This document shows positions 1 through 9,900 of a DNA stretch of 64,000 nucleotides, piece after piece. The stretch covers positions 2,788,501 to 2,852,500 of the forward strand of contig NZ_CP134494.1 in assembly GCF_031759225.1 (NCBI RefSeq), read 5' to 3'. Numbering within the stretch: position 1 is the first letter of the stretch; each line of letters starts with the position of its first letter. This DNA is from Mesobacillus jeotgali (GTDB taxonomy: Bacteria; Bacillota; Bacilli; Bacillales; Cytobacillaceae). The notes under the pieces were generated by a model. The model did not search any database and was not told the origin of the DNA. It worked only from the letters and a program-made list of their open reading frames with translations. A program made the translations under genes and the position numbers.

Positions 1-591
1 GTCTTTGAAGCAAATCCAGATGATATTTGGTTTATCTTTGTAAAACCTGAAGACGATATTCCGCATATTGGATCAATGCGTCCTGAGGAATGGGCTGAGA
101 GGTCTATACACATTGACCCTGAAAGCATTGTCTTTAAAAAACAGTTGAACCTTGATGATGAGGATGATATTTTCCAACAAGAAATTGGTGCTGCTGCTGT
201 AAAATTACCAAGAACTTCATCTTCATTAAAATATCCTCGAGATCCCAAAGTTGCGTTGACCGCATTAATGAAGGAGGAATTTCAGTGCGAAGGTAATCCA
301 GAACATGAAACATTTGAAAGTGCATCGGGAAAACCATACATGGAGGCGCATCACCTGATCCCAATTAGCTTGCAAAGTAAATTTGATGCGAGTCTCGATG
401 TAGTAGAAAATATCGCCTGCTTATGCCCGGGAGACCATAGGTTAATTCACTATGGCATTGGTGAACAAAAGGTTGAACTTCTATACAAACTCTGGAACAG
501 AAAAAAAGAAGGACTAAAGAGAAGAGGAATTGTCATTGGATATGAAGAATTCCTTTCAATTTATATCCAGAGCAAGCCAAACTCAAACTAA
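1..591 (+). CDS. HNH endonuclease, 5' end outside window
   Basis: The frame is open from base 1, so the gene begins before the window; the first in-window ATG (76) is unlikely to be the start. The C-terminal half carries an HNH/McrA-like nuclease core: a Cys after EEFQ, then MEAHHLIPIS, then the Asn of VVENIACLCP and DHRLIHYG, the usual His-Asn-His layout with CxC/DH zinc-type residues. HNH nucleases of this form are common as restriction or defence effectors that cut DNA. It is followed closely by an unknown gene at 609. The target and the N-terminal domain cannot be judged because the start is missing. Confidence 0.75.
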   Translation, partial: VFEANPDDIWFIFVKPEDDIPHIGSMRPEEWAERSIHIDPESIVFKKQLNLDDEDDIFQQEIGAAAVKLPRTSSSLKYPRDPKVALTALMKEEFQCEGNPEHETFESASGKPYMEAHHLIPISLQSKFDASLDVVENIACLCPGDHRLIHYGIGEQKVELLYKLWNRKKEGLKRRGIVIGYEEFLSIYIQSKPNSN

Positions 592-608
592 ATAAGGTGG
601 TGTGTTCA

Positions 609-1034
609 GTGGAAAAAAAGCTTACACAAACTTCTGCTAAAGCCCATCAGAGAACTGACACCGAAGACAGAGCAAAAGAGTATAAAAATTGGCACAGACA
701 ATTAGACCGAGGTCTATATATGCTTGATGTTGATGCTATTGAATGGCGTTATAGAAAAGGTAAATTAGTACCAGTTGCAGTTATGGAATTAACCCGAACA
801 GACAGTGATTTTCCAATTAACCAGAAATACTTAAATGCCATCGTAAATAGATTTGAAAACAGGGACTTGCAAGCCAAAAGTGCTCGCTTGGTTGCAGAAG
901 CATTAAATGTTGAAGCATATATCGTCCTCTTTAGATATAATTGCAAGGAATTTCACCTATATAACTTAACCAGAAACGGTCCCTGGGTAAAATTTAACGA
1001 AGATAAAATGGAAGAATTTTTGAAATCACTATAG
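609..1034 (+). CDS. Hypothetical protein, possible PD-(D/E)XK-like fold
   Basis: The start is set to GTG at 609 because AAGGTGG sits 7 bases upstream; upstream GTGs at 597 and 600 lie inside that ribosome-binding site. The product is about 141 residues, soluble and basic at the N terminus. I do not recognise the family. The stretch DVDAIEWRY followed about 15 residues later by AVMELTR resembles the Asp...Glu-x spacing of PD-(D/E)XK nucleases, but with Thr in place of the usual Lys, so this is only a hint. It follows the HNH gene by 17 bases and probably shares its transcript, which ends at the hairpin near 1061. Confidence 0.6.
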   Translation: MEKKLTQTSAKAHQRTDTEDRAKEYKNWHRQLDRGLYMLDVDAIEWRYRKGKLVPVAVMELTRTDSDFPINQKYLNAIVNRFENRDLQAKSARLVAEALNVEAYIVLFRYNCKEFHLYNLTRNGPWVKFNEDKMEEFLKSL

Positions 1035-1052
1035 AGCTACTTTAAACTCAAA

Positions 1053-1556
1053 TTAAGAAGCCGAGCCAGGTGGCTCGGTTTCTTTCTTCTCGCAGATATT
1101 CATTAACTTTACAAGACTTTCGAACATAGCATCTGCTGTATGAGTATTAAGATGTTCTACAGTATTAACAGGAATTCCTTCCTCATCATATTCAACTACC
1201 CACCAAGTTTTATCTCCATCAAAGCTATAGGTGAATAAGTAATATCCGGAGCTTATTGGTATTTCCCCCGCAGAACACATTCCACCTGTCTGTACCATAG
1301 TAGCATCAATTCCAGTTTCTCTTAATCGCGCAACCATGTTGTGTTCTTCTGCTACACTTTCAATTAATTGGATAGCAGAATAACATTTGTCACAAAATGT
1401 AATGGCATTTCCCTTTTTTAACGGTTGTTCCTTTTGAAGTTCTCTCCAAATCTCGCTATTTACATTGTAGGAACCGCTATTAAACTGAGGTCCATGGCAC
1501 TTAAAACAAATAACACCTGCTGAAGGAGTCCATACTCCATATTTAGCTAGTGGCAT
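1053..1556 (-). CDS. Hypothetical protein with zinc-ribbon-like cysteines
   Basis: 167 residues of unknown family. The N-terminal third has CFKCHG and, about 35 residues later, CDKC, a CxxC...CxxC pattern that suggests a zinc ribbon. The remainder is a mixed region rich in aromatic and acidic residues (YYLFTYSFDGDKTWWVVEYD) without a motif I know. No signal peptide or membrane segment. The RadC-like gene lies 21 bases upstream on the same strand, so the two are probably cotranscribed. The C terminus overlaps the converging terminator. Confidence 0.55.
   Translation of the reverse strand: MPLAKYGVWTPSAGVICFKCHGPQFNSGSYNVNSEIWRELQKEQPLKKGNAITFCDKCYSAIQLIESVAEEHNMVARLRETGIDATMVQTGGMCSAGEIPISSGYYLFTYSFDGDKTWWVVEYDEEGIPVNTVEHLNTHTADAMFESLVKLMNICEKKETEPPGSAS
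1056..1086 (+). terminator. Rho-independent terminator
   Basis: Perfect 8-bp stem CCGAGCCA/TGGCTCGG with a GG loop (1061-1078), flanked by A-rich and T-rich runs, lies 26 bases after the stop of the preceding gene. It also encodes the last residues of the opposite-strand gene ending at 1053, so the two genes converge on it. Confidence 0.75.
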
Positions 1557-1577
1557 ATTATATCCCCTTTTCCTAAA

Positions 1578-2087
1578 TTATAAATAACCCTTTTCCTTAA
1601 GTGATACAAATCTATCCGATCCAGTAATTAAATGGTCCAATAAGTCAATTCCGACAATTTTACAAGCTTCATTTAATCTTTTAGTAACCTCAATATCTTC
1701 TCTGCTTGGTGTGGGATCATTACTCGGATGATTATGTGCAACTAATATTGATGCTGCATTGGATAAAATAGCTGGTTTCAAAACTTCTCTCGGGTGTACT
1801 AAACTAGCATTTAAACTTCCAATGTGACATACATTTACTGCGGTAGGTTGATTTTTAGTGTCCAAGCAAACGACCATAAAATATTCTCGATCAACGTCAC
1901 TTAAGTGTTCTTTAAGCAAGGTAAAGGCATCTTCTGGAGATTTTACATTTCTTTTTGGATAAAGGAAGCTACTTTCTTTAATGACCTTTAAGCTGATAAT
2001 ATTGACTCTTTTTGCAGGTCGCTTTGCTAAATTGCCTTGGTCAAACAATTCCATTTGGTTATTATTTTCTGTAAAATATGCTCTCAT
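1578..2087 (-). CDS. RadC-like JAB-domain protein
   Basis: 169 residues. The C-terminal half is a JAB/MPN-type domain with the metal site HNHPSNDPTPSRED (about residues 117-131), the signature of the RadC family (HxHPxGDxxPSxxD). Chromosomal RadC is about 230 residues with an N-terminal HhH domain; that domain is missing here, as in the short RadC-like proteins common on plasmids, ICEs and prophages. The molecular role of these proteins is unsettled. The start is supported by GGAGGGAAAGTA just upstream. It is the first gene of a two-gene unit with the zinc-ribbon-like gene. Confidence 0.85.
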   Translation of the reverse strand: MRAYFTENNNQMELFDQGNLAKRPAKRVNIISLKVIKESSFLYPKRNVKSPEDAFTLLKEHLSDVDREYFMVVCLDTKNQPTAVNVCHIGSLNASLVHPREVLKPAILSNAASILVAHNHPSNDPTPSREDIEVTKRLNEACKIVGIDLLDHLITGSDRFVSLKEKGYL

Positions 2088-2173
2088 TACTTTCCCTCCA
2101 ATAAAATAGCCCTGATTAGATAATCAGGACTGAATATATTCAGAGGAATAATATATATTTGAATTTTGTTATT

Positions 2174-2806
2174 TTACTTACTCTTTATAAAATCACATTT
2201 TTTATTTAAAGGACACTCGTTACATTTAGGGGCGGGTCTACATATCGCTCTAGTAAAATCAATCAATCCGTAATTATATTTCCTATTGTCACTAATTGGC
2301 GTTAATTTTTCAGCAAATTGAATAAACCATTTTTCTCGTCTTGTTTCTGCATGTGTTTTAAAGCCGAAATAACGTCCATATAATCGAACTACGTTGCTAT
2401 CTATTATAGTATCCGGGATACCTAAATGAAACGAGCGAAAAGCGGCAGAGATGTATGGTCCCACACCTGGTAAGCCTAATAATTCTCTTTTATCTATTGG
2501 AATATGTTTCTCATTAAATATTACCGCTAACTTCTGCAACTCAACTTGCCTCTTAGGTAAACCTAATTTACAAAATATTAAAGAGAAGTCATCATCCAAA
2601 TAACTTTTAGGAGTAGGGTACTTATTAGAGAACTCTTCATAAACCGGAACTACTTGCTCTGCTCTTGTTCTTTGTAACATTACTTCCGCTACTAAGGCAT
2701 GCCACATGTTTGACGTAGATCGCCAAGGAAAATCAACGAAATTAGTTTCTTCCCACTGTAGTAAAGTTATTATAAAGAACTCGGATTTGCCAAAGGGAAT
2801 TTCCAT
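2174..2806 (-). CDS. HhH-GPD DNA glycosylase, MIG/MutY-like
   Basis: 210 residues, a full HhH-GPD base-excision glycosylase. AEVMLQRT supplies the MutY-type Glu (E41); the hairpin GLPGVGPY has Tyr118 where Nth has its catalytic Lys; IIDSNVVRL supplies the catalytic Asp136; four C-terminal cysteines (C189, C195, C198, C204) should bind a 4Fe-4S cluster, though the first gap is 5 rather than the usual 6 residues. Tyr at 118 and the lack of a MutY C-terminal domain point to the MIG-like T:G mismatch glycosylases, which often accompany 5-methylcytosine modification systems. Good RBS (AGGAGGGTAC) before ATG. The next gene upstream on this strand is a predicted nuclease. Confidence 0.8.
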   Translation of the reverse strand: MEIPFGKSEFFIITLLQWEETNFVDFPWRSTSNMWHALVAEVMLQRTRAEQVVPVYEEFSNKYPTPKSYLDDDFSLIFCKLGLPKRQVELQKLAVIFNEKHIPIDKRELLGLPGVGPYISAAFRSFHLGIPDTIIDSNVVRLYGRYFGFKTHAETRREKWFIQFAEKLTPISDNRKYNYGLIDFTRAICRPAPKCNECPLNKKCDFIKSK

Positions 2807-2894
2807 GTACCCTCCTGTTATTAAACTCTTTTATTCTTCCTTTTTCCCCTTGAAATATGGCTTAAACGATAAAAGTTATTACAAGAAATATATA

Positions 2895-3515
2895 TTAAAT
2901 GTAAACTATATAAACCTTATCCTTACTAAGTTGTAGTGATTCATTTTTAGGGTTACTAAGTATCTCAACTTTTTCATGTAGCTCTTTCATATCTTTGGAT
3001 TGAAGAAATTTTCGTGTTGCAAGATCGGTGGTATTCCCTATGCTATAAATACCTAAAAACTTATAATACTCCATATTATTTAAATCTGTTAATTTCTTTT
3101 TACCATATAAAAGGCTCTCGATATCTTGCTGCATCTTATACCTTTGCTGCCTTCCAAAAACATTTCCATTATTCAAGGGCAAATTACATTTAATTTCAGC
3201 AAGGATTTTATATTTATCATTTCTTATATCAAATCCATTAGTATTAGGTTTTGTTGCAAGTATTATGTCCATTGTTTCCTGATATGAAATTAGATCTATT
3301 TTAAACTTTTCTTTAATCCAATCGAAAAACTTAATAGTAGTTTTATAGGTTAGAATATCATTAATGTTCTTAATCGCAACCTTCAGTTCAATAAAATCTT
3401 TATCAGTTAAATTAGAATATAAGTCTACATCTGAATTTGCTATTCTGCACCAAAAGTTATTAAAACTATCCTTCAGTAATACTTCTCGGTTGTATATATC
3501 TAACTTGTTATTCAT
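2895..3515 (-). CDS. Predicted PD-(D/E)XK restriction endonuclease
   Basis: 206 residues from the ATG at 3515, chosen because AAAGGGGGC lies just upstream; an in-frame ATG 12 codons earlier has no such site. GFDIRNDKYKILAEIKC fits the PD-(D/E)XK active site: Asp96, then E107-I-K109, followed by an asparagine-rich, polar segment. The size, the single catalytic domain and the neighbouring MIG-like glycosylase fit a type II restriction enzyme. No DNA methyltransferase is visible within the window, so any partner would lie further left or be lost. Assignment by motif only. Confidence 0.55.
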   Translation of the reverse strand: MNNKLDIYNREVLLKDSFNNFWCRIANSDVDLYSNLTDKDFIELKVAIKNINDILTYKTTIKFFDWIKEKFKIDLISYQETMDIILATKPNTNGFDIRNDKYKILAEIKCNLPLNNGNVFGRQQRYKMQQDIESLLYGKKKLTDLNNMEYYKFLGIYSIGNTTDLATRKFLQSKDMKELHEKVEILSNPKNESLQLSKDKVYIVYI

Positions 3516-3618
3516 CAAATTGCCCCCTTTAATTTTTCGGTAATACTCCAAATACTACTTGAAACAATTAGTGTGGAAGATTAAAATTTAATAAAAGTAA
3601 TTATTTAGGAGCTATATA

Positions 3619-4410
3619 ATGACAAATTTTCAAATACCCCCTCCCGAACAGTGGGAAAAATTTGAACAACTCTGCCATTCACTTTGGTCTGTTGTATGGA
3701 AAGATAGAGACGCCTCTTTACATGGTCGAAAAGGGCAGAAACAATTTGGCGTAGATGTATATGGTTCCCCATATGGTGGAAAGGAAATACATGGTGTCCA
3801 ATGTAAAACTAAAGATTTTATCCACACTGATGGAAAAGTGACGCCATCAGAACTTAGAGAAGAAGTAAATAAAGCTAAAAATTTTAAACCTCCACTAAGT
3901 CACTTTATACTAGCTTATACTGGTCCATCAGATACTGTTCTTCAAGAGGAAGAGAGAAAAATCAATCAAGAACATGAAGTACAGGGATTATTCAAAGTTA
4001 AGGTTATGTCATGGACGGAGATAAAGAATCTTCTATGTAAAAACCCATTGGTTTTTAAAGAACACTACAAAGAATTATTTCAAATTTTTAAGGATGACAC
4101 AACAGATCCAACAGAATTTCTAAAGATACATTTAAAAGAGTTAATGTTAGAATTAAAAAAGTTAAAGTTCAATGATGTATTGGCAGATATTCACCAGTTT
4201 CCCGTTAAAGGGCTTGAATTACCCTCGGATATCCAGCAGAAATTAAGCCCTACTTATAGAATAAAATTCCAAAAAATAGCTTCTTCTATAAAACAGCTTG
4301 AATTGGATCCCTCTGTATCATGGTTAGAACAAAAAGAGGCACGTACATATAATTTATTTCGCATTAAAAAGCAAATAAACGAATTTATAGATGAGCTATC
4401 AATTTTATAA
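3619..4410 (+). CDS. Mrr-like restriction-fold nuclease
   Basis: 263 residues. The N-terminal half resembles Mrr-type PD-(D/E)XK domains: a helical WEKFEQLCHSLW, then GVDVYGSPYG with Asp46, then GVQCKTK giving Q61-x-K63, the D...QxK variant typical of Mrr-like defence nucleases. The C-terminal half is helical and charged, with no motif I recognise, and may be a sensor or partner-binding region. RBS AGGAGC before ATG. It is a single-gene unit ended by the strong hairpin at 4434-4471. Such proteins often act as stand-alone or NTPase-linked phage defence effectors; that role is inferred. Confidence 0.65.
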   Translation: MTNFQIPPPEQWEKFEQLCHSLWSVVWKDRDASLHGRKGQKQFGVDVYGSPYGGKEIHGVQCKTKDFIHTDGKVTPSELREEVNKAKNFKPPLSHFILAYTGPSDTVLQEEERKINQEHEVQGLFKVKVMSWTEIKNLLCKNPLVFKEHYKELFQIFKDDTTDPTEFLKIHLKELMLELKKLKFNDVLADIHQFPVKGLELPSDIQQKLSPTYRIKFQKIASSIKQLELDPSVSWLEQKEARTYNLFRIKKQINEFIDELSIL

Positions 4411-4433
4411 ATTAAATACCTAGAGATAAGTAT

Positions 4434-4471
4434 AAAAGACCAGGAATGATATTAGTACTCCTGGTCTTTTA
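4434..4471. terminator. Bidirectional rho-independent terminator
   Basis: AGACCAGGA and TCCTGGTCT form a long perfect stem around a 13-base loop, with A run before and T run after. It can stop both the Mrr-like gene (+) and the DISARM-like operon (-). Confidence 0.85.
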
Positions 4472-4513
4472 CATATTTATTTGGAAACCAACAAAATAAA
4501 TTAACTAAAATCT

Positions 4514-5032
4514 TTAATAGCCAATTATTAGAATACCTTTTAAAGGTAAAGTTAATCTGCCACTTGCATAAAGCGCATTGAAAAAATTTAATACTTTTTC
4601 GAAGTCTTTGCTAGTTGAACTTACAGTCGTATAAACTTTTCTGACTGCAATTACTAAATAATCAACATTGTGCATTAGACACGCCTGGAATAAATCTTTA
4701 AGAAATTGGTAGTTTGCAACTCCCCTACCTGCCTCAACTTCAAGTACAGTTTTTAATTCGGGATTATATGCATCTGCTGCAAAAGATTTTTCCAGCTTTC
4801 CATTAAGTCCAAATAGGACTGGAACGTTAATTTTATCTACCTTTTTTTTACTAACTTCGACACGATATCCTTCTTTAAGGAAATCAATCGATAGAAATTT
4901 GAGCACTTCATCACTATTGTATGTATAGGTACTCGAATCAAATTTTTCGTGATACTTGTTAAATATTTCAGTACAAGTTTGTAAATGCTCAGGAATTTGA
5001 TTTGATTTCGGAAAATATTGCCAATTTATCAT
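4514..5032 (-). CDS. Predicted PD-(D/E)XK-like protein, last gene of DISARM-like operon
   Basis: 172 residues. A central segment ADAYNPELKTVLEVEAG fits a PD-(D/E)XK-like active site with Asp87 and E98-x-E100, followed by a helix (NYQFLKDLFQA) and a strand YLVIAVR, the core order of this fold. It lies 33 bases after drmB on the same strand, where class 2 DISARM operons have the PLD nuclease drmC. It shows no HxK PLD motif, so it is not DrmC; it may replace it as the nuclease. Exact family unknown to me. The usual active-site Lys is replaced by Glu, so activity is uncertain. Confidence 0.55.
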   Translation of the reverse strand: MINWQYFPKSNQIPEHLQTCTEIFNKYHEKFDSSTYTYNSDEVLKFLSIDFLKEGYRVEVSKKKVDKINVPVLFGLNGKLEKSFAADAYNPELKTVLEVEAGRGVANYQFLKDLFQACLMHNVDYLVIAVRKVYTTVSSTSKDFEKVLNFFNALYASGRLTLPLKGILIIGY

Positions 5033-5065
5033 ATAAAACCTCCAAACAAAATAACACTCATTTAC

Positions 5066-6958
5066 TTAATTAAAAAAACCTATTTTATTTGTTTGTAAAT
5101 CTCCAATTATCAATGCACGATCTAAGAATCGATTAAATTCTTCACAAGCTGTTTCCGGAACTAATGTGCAGTTGTGGCATGCAGCAAGGTTTGCTGAATC
5201 TGGTCCCTGTCCACCTTGAGAACCAATTTCCATACATACGGGATCTGCAGTACACCATCTTGCATTTTCAATAGCTTTTTTAATTACTGCTTCCAAATAA
5301 CCTGGTTTAGCCATTTTTACAAGTCCACCCATTGTCCCGTCAGAATCACCTGCTGCTGTATAAATAAGCAATCCATTCATACTTTCTTGGGTGTGATTGG
5401 AAACATATAATCTTTCTCTTAATGCAGCTGTGCTATATCCGCAATCAAAAGTTAATTGATTAATCAATAGATGTGCTAGAGTATGAATTAATACATATCT
5501 AGGGGATATTTCTTTATATTCAATTCGTCCTTGTGAATATAGATCATCAAATTTATCTTGTAATGGTTTTATTCTTTTAAGTACTTCCGTATTCTGCTCC
5601 CAATCGCATAATTTTTTTTCATCAAGCTTTAAAAATATACCTTCACCATAAACTTCATATGCTGGCAACCAATTCTCATCTTGGGAACTTAAATTAGTTT
5701 GCCTAAGCATATTCTTTAATTCATCAGTGCTTAAACCATTTTCACTTATAACTCTAGTGAAACCCGCAAGAACCCTAGTTTCTTTTAGTTTCTCAACTAA
5801 AAACACATCAGAAAAAAAATCAGATACATCTTTCTTATATTCTTTCATTGCAAAACTTTTTATTTTCAAATTATGCTGGTCTGTTGTTTCGGTTAGTACT
5901 TTATATTCTTCATAACGAAGTTGGTGCTCGTATCTAGTTTCATTTATTTCTAATTCATTTGGTTTGAACTCGGCATCCAATCTGCTCAAAGCCTCTTTTA
6001 ACAAACTGTCAGAATATGGTTTCAGTTCTCTTTTCGCGAGGTTCCTTAGCTTTTCAACTTTCTTTTCATTAGATAACTGAACTTCGTTAAGAAGCCCGAG
6101 AAAGGTCTGAAAGGTTTCTGTTTGAAATATATCTATAACTTCTTCAACTTCCTTCTTATTATCTCCTGGTATATAAATCGCACTTTTTACCTTAGCAAAA
6201 TAAAGATTAGATGCATTCCGAAGTGTTGCTCTTAAATGATTTGAACAAGGCTCACTGTCTTCAGTACCTAACCATGGACGTTTTCCCTGACATGTAAATA
6301 CTATATCTTTGTTCTTGTCTAAGTTTTCACTTAAAAAAGTAGTACCGTTTGGAGAAGCAGAAGTAACTCGCATTAGACTCCTCGGAGAAATACCGCATTC
6401 GCATTTAACAACCATTGAGGATAAGCCTGTACCACCCGTACTTTCTAGATACATAGGTTGTTTACAATTAGGGTTCACTTCTGCATGAACCCACTCCCTC
6501 CAAGGAAAATCTTGCAAATGACCATGTTCACACATAGCTACGTACGGAACCTGCACTAGATGATTACTGTTACCTTTCTTTTTACAAGACGGACATTCTA
6601 GTCTGTTTGAACTCACATGAAGTTTAAATTTTTCTAACCGACCACAAAAGCGACAATAATGCCACTGGGGAAATCGTAAAAAGGGGACGTTTAAATACAA
6701 ATTAATATCTAAGTCAGATTGTCCTTTAACACGAAAATCGGGTGGCAATCGAAAATGGGATACATTTAAGAGCCTTTCTAAGCGCCATTCACGAATTTTA
6801 TAATGATCCAAATCAGTATTTTCATATGTTCCGTAATAATCTTTATACCAATGGTCAACTCCGGCGCAAATTACGGACACTCCCTCTTTTGTTACTGTTA
6901 ATGCTCCCGGACCAAACGGAGCAATCAACTGAGCGCGACGTACTGGTATTTCTACCAT
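5066..6958 (-). CDS. drmB: DrmB, DUF1998 protein of DISARM
   Basis: 630 residues. It opens with the phrase VRRAQLIAPFGPGAL seen in DrmB-type proteins, has an early zinc cluster (CRFCG near 103 and CPSC near 121), and ends with the DUF1998 domain: HTLAHLLINQL, GLLIYTAAGDSDGTMGG and a cysteine set (CTADPVC, ACHNC, then Cys near 603) likely to bind zinc. In DISARM, DrmB forms a complex with the helicase DrmA and helps load it on DNA. It starts two bases after the drmA stop, so translation is almost certainly coupled. The family assignment is firm at the DUF1998 level; the system name rests on the pairing with DrmA. Confidence 0.85.
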   Translation of the reverse strand: MVEIPVRRAQLIAPFGPGALTVTKEGVSVICAGVDHWYKDYYGTYENTDLDHYKIREWRLERLLNVSHFRLPPDFRVKGQSDLDINLYLNVPFLRFPQWHYCRFCGRLEKFKLHVSSNRLECPSCKKKGNSNHLVQVPYVAMCEHGHLQDFPWREWVHAEVNPNCKQPMYLESTGGTGLSSMVVKCECGISPRSLMRVTSASPNGTTFLSENLDKNKDIVFTCQGKRPWLGTEDSEPCSNHLRATLRNASNLYFAKVKSAIYIPGDNKKEVEEVIDIFQTETFQTFLGLLNEVQLSNEKKVEKLRNLAKRELKPYSDSLLKEALSRLDAEFKPNELEINETRYEHQLRYEEYKVLTETTDQHNLKIKSFAMKEYKKDVSDFFSDVFLVEKLKETRVLAGFTRVISENGLSTDELKNMLRQTNLSSQDENWLPAYEVYGEGIFLKLDEKKLCDWEQNTEVLKRIKPLQDKFDDLYSQGRIEYKEISPRYVLIHTLAHLLINQLTFDCGYSTAALRERLYVSNHTQESMNGLLIYTAAGDSDGTMGGLVKMAKPGYLEAVIKKAIENARWCTADPVCMEIGSQGGQGPDSANLAACHNCTLVPETACEEFNRFLDRALIIGDLQTNKIGFFN

Positions 6959-6960
6959 CC

Positions 6961-9900
6961 TTAGTCCTCCTCTATATCTAAGTATAGGTCTGTTATCTTA
7001 CCCTTACATTGGGCATCCACATTCCTCATGGACATCATTGTAGCCCACGAAAGGCGTTTAGCTTTACTGTCTGCATATTGACCTGCGACCCTTAATAATG
7101 GATAATCGTCCCCATCAGGATTTCCGCTCCATCTAAGCGGCTCATAATTTCTCCATTCTCTTTTTCTTTTATTAAATACGCTTTTTACACTCTCTAGTTC
7201 AGCTTTATCGACTTTTTTAACTCGCTCTAGAATAATATGCTCAATTTCAGAGAGTAGATCTTCTGGAAAAGGTCTTGGTGAAGTAATGTTATGCTTTTCG
7301 CCAGTTTGGCGAACATACGCTACCATCACAGCATGCAGAGCACGATCTATTACTCTTGGTGAAAATGGGGTGACACTAGTTGGCTCCACTTGTGCATATA
7401 ACATTTGATGATAACTGCGAAATTTCTCAAAATGAGAGCGGTCCCTAGGTTTAGTTGCACTATATAAGGTTACTATTAATCCTGGTCTTTCGTACCAGCG
7501 TCTACCAACACGTCCTGTAACTTGTATATACTGAGCAGTTGTCTTGGGTTGACCGGTGACCGACATAAGGGAAAGACGATCAATATCTACTCCAACCTCA
7601 ATAATATTAGACGCAAGACTAATATCGATTACTTTTCCTGTATCATCATATTTCTGCTTCAATTTATCGATTGCAACGGAGACTTCGTCATTAGAAAGCC
7701 TTGAAGTTAATTCTTCTATTCTTCTTAACCTTCTAATTTGATCAAAATTAATACCAAAGCGATTCCTTAATACTTTTAAATGGTTAGGAATATCTGAATG
7801 CATTAAAGTTATTGTAGTTCCTAATTCTCTTAAACTATTAAAAAATAGAAGTAAAGTCCACCAAGGGTCTCTTTCTTTATCTGGAAGTTGCATTGGTGTC
7901 TGTAATAATGTGGTAAGCGCTCTTACCTGCAATGTTTGCATTGATCCTAAAATAGGAGTATTTATCCCAACGTATTTTCTTCCAGGCATAAGTTCTCCAT
8001 TAGTGTCAAGTGCGTAAGTTGCAAAAAATGAGTCTTCCTCGTTTAATCCCGGGGAAGGGAAGAGTCTAATCTGGTCTCTTGCGTATAAAGCACTAACTTG
8101 TTCCTTATACCTTCTGATTGTTGCTGTTGAACAAACAATTTTAGCTCTATGATTTCTAGAAAATCGTCTGTCAGTGCAAAACTCATCTATAATTGTTTCG
8201 AAAAATCCTGTTAAAGATCCCAATGGACCAGAAATCAAATGCAACTCATCCTGAATAATCAATCCTGGGGGTGAAAGTTCTCTTCTACCTTCTTCATTAA
8301 TTCCAAATAGAGACCTGATATCTGAGTTCCAGGCAAGCATTGCAAATTTGTCTACAGTACCAATAATAAATGTAGGTCTTTCCTTATAAATTTCTTCATC
8401 AACAATATAGACTGGTAGAGCTTCAAAGAAAATACAATTTTGATCTGGGCAATGAGTTATCACTTTATCAACAAGACCTTTGTAACCTAAAAATGCAATT
8501 TTATTTTTAGGTTTTTTTTGATATGACTTTACTTTACTCTTTGAAGTTTTTACCTTGTATTCACCAAGCTTCGCACCACACCATGGACAAGTATTTAAAA
8601 TAAAAGGATTATTTTCTGTCTTTCCACTTTTAATCTTCTTTAAAGATTCTAATGCTTTTTTGTTACTATTTGGTGTTGTATCGCTTCCCAACCAAATACC
8701 TATCGAAAACTCTCGTGGACCTAGTAATTTTACGTTTTGTCTTCGTAAAAACTCCATTGCACAAATCAATCTTGATGTCCTTTGAAATTGATCTGCAGTT
8801 AATAACCTCAGTGTGTATCGCATTATTACATCAACGCCCGCATCGTTTTTATCTTTAATCCTTCTCATGAACATTGAAAAGGCTGCTAGCCCTAAGTATG
8901 CCTCTGTTTTCCCACCACCAGTTGGAAAAAATATCAAGTCCACTATTTCTCTTTCTTTTGATTCTTTTTCTCCAGCGGAATGAATGGACATCAATAAAAA
9001 GGCTATCTGGAAAGCTCTCCACTTGCCTTTAGTACCAGGTAAATGATCCAAATCCGGCTCTTTATAAGGAGTATGGAAAATAAGGGTATCATCCTCAATT
9101 ATGCCTTCTCTTTGTTCACCTGAGATTTGTTGTAATAAAACTGAATGATTTGCAAACCTGAATGCAGTTAAAGCATTTGCATTTGTTTTTAAATATTTTA
9201 GCCCATTTTCCATTCTATCAGCGGTTTGGGAGCAGATGTTCAAGTTTTCATATGCTACCTTATGAAATTTCGGATCAAGTAAAACTACACTTTCGGTTTG
9301 ATTTTCAATCCACTCACGATACAATTCGATAATTTCCTCAAGGTCCTCAAAACCTTCATTGCCAGTTTCTAAGCCAGCTAATTGCTTCATTGAAACTTCT
9401 ATTCTTGTACCGTCTTTACGCTTAATATCTGGGGTCATACTTCTCGTTTCATATGTAGGAAGGAATTCAGTTTTAACATATTTAACCTTTTCACCTTTTT
9501 GGACATCTCCCCAGTCAGCAGCACACCCATGACCAATGGCAAAGGTTTTTAAATTACGATATAACATTGCTATTGACTTTTCTTCGTCATCCAAATTATT
9601 AAAGTTTTCACTTTCTGGATAAGCAAGGATACATGATTGGTTTTCAGGATCATCTATCGTTACAATAAATTCTGCTTGGAATAGACAATTACTATCTATT
9701 TTCCCTTTCGCTTCTCCATCTGTTCGATTAGTTAATCCTACTGTCAAAAGCCTTGTGCCGTCGTTTTGTGGGCGTGAGACAACTTTAACATCTAACTTAA
9801 GGCTCTCAATAGAATCGATCAATATTGCAGTACAGATTGTATTTTCAAGAAGATCCTTTCCAGAACATAAAAACATCCCTTCTACAGGTACACGCAGCCA

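Noticed and set aside
4514..5032. DrmC (PLD nuclease)
   Set aside because: No HxKxxxxD motif is present; the residues fit a PD-(D/E)XK-like pattern.
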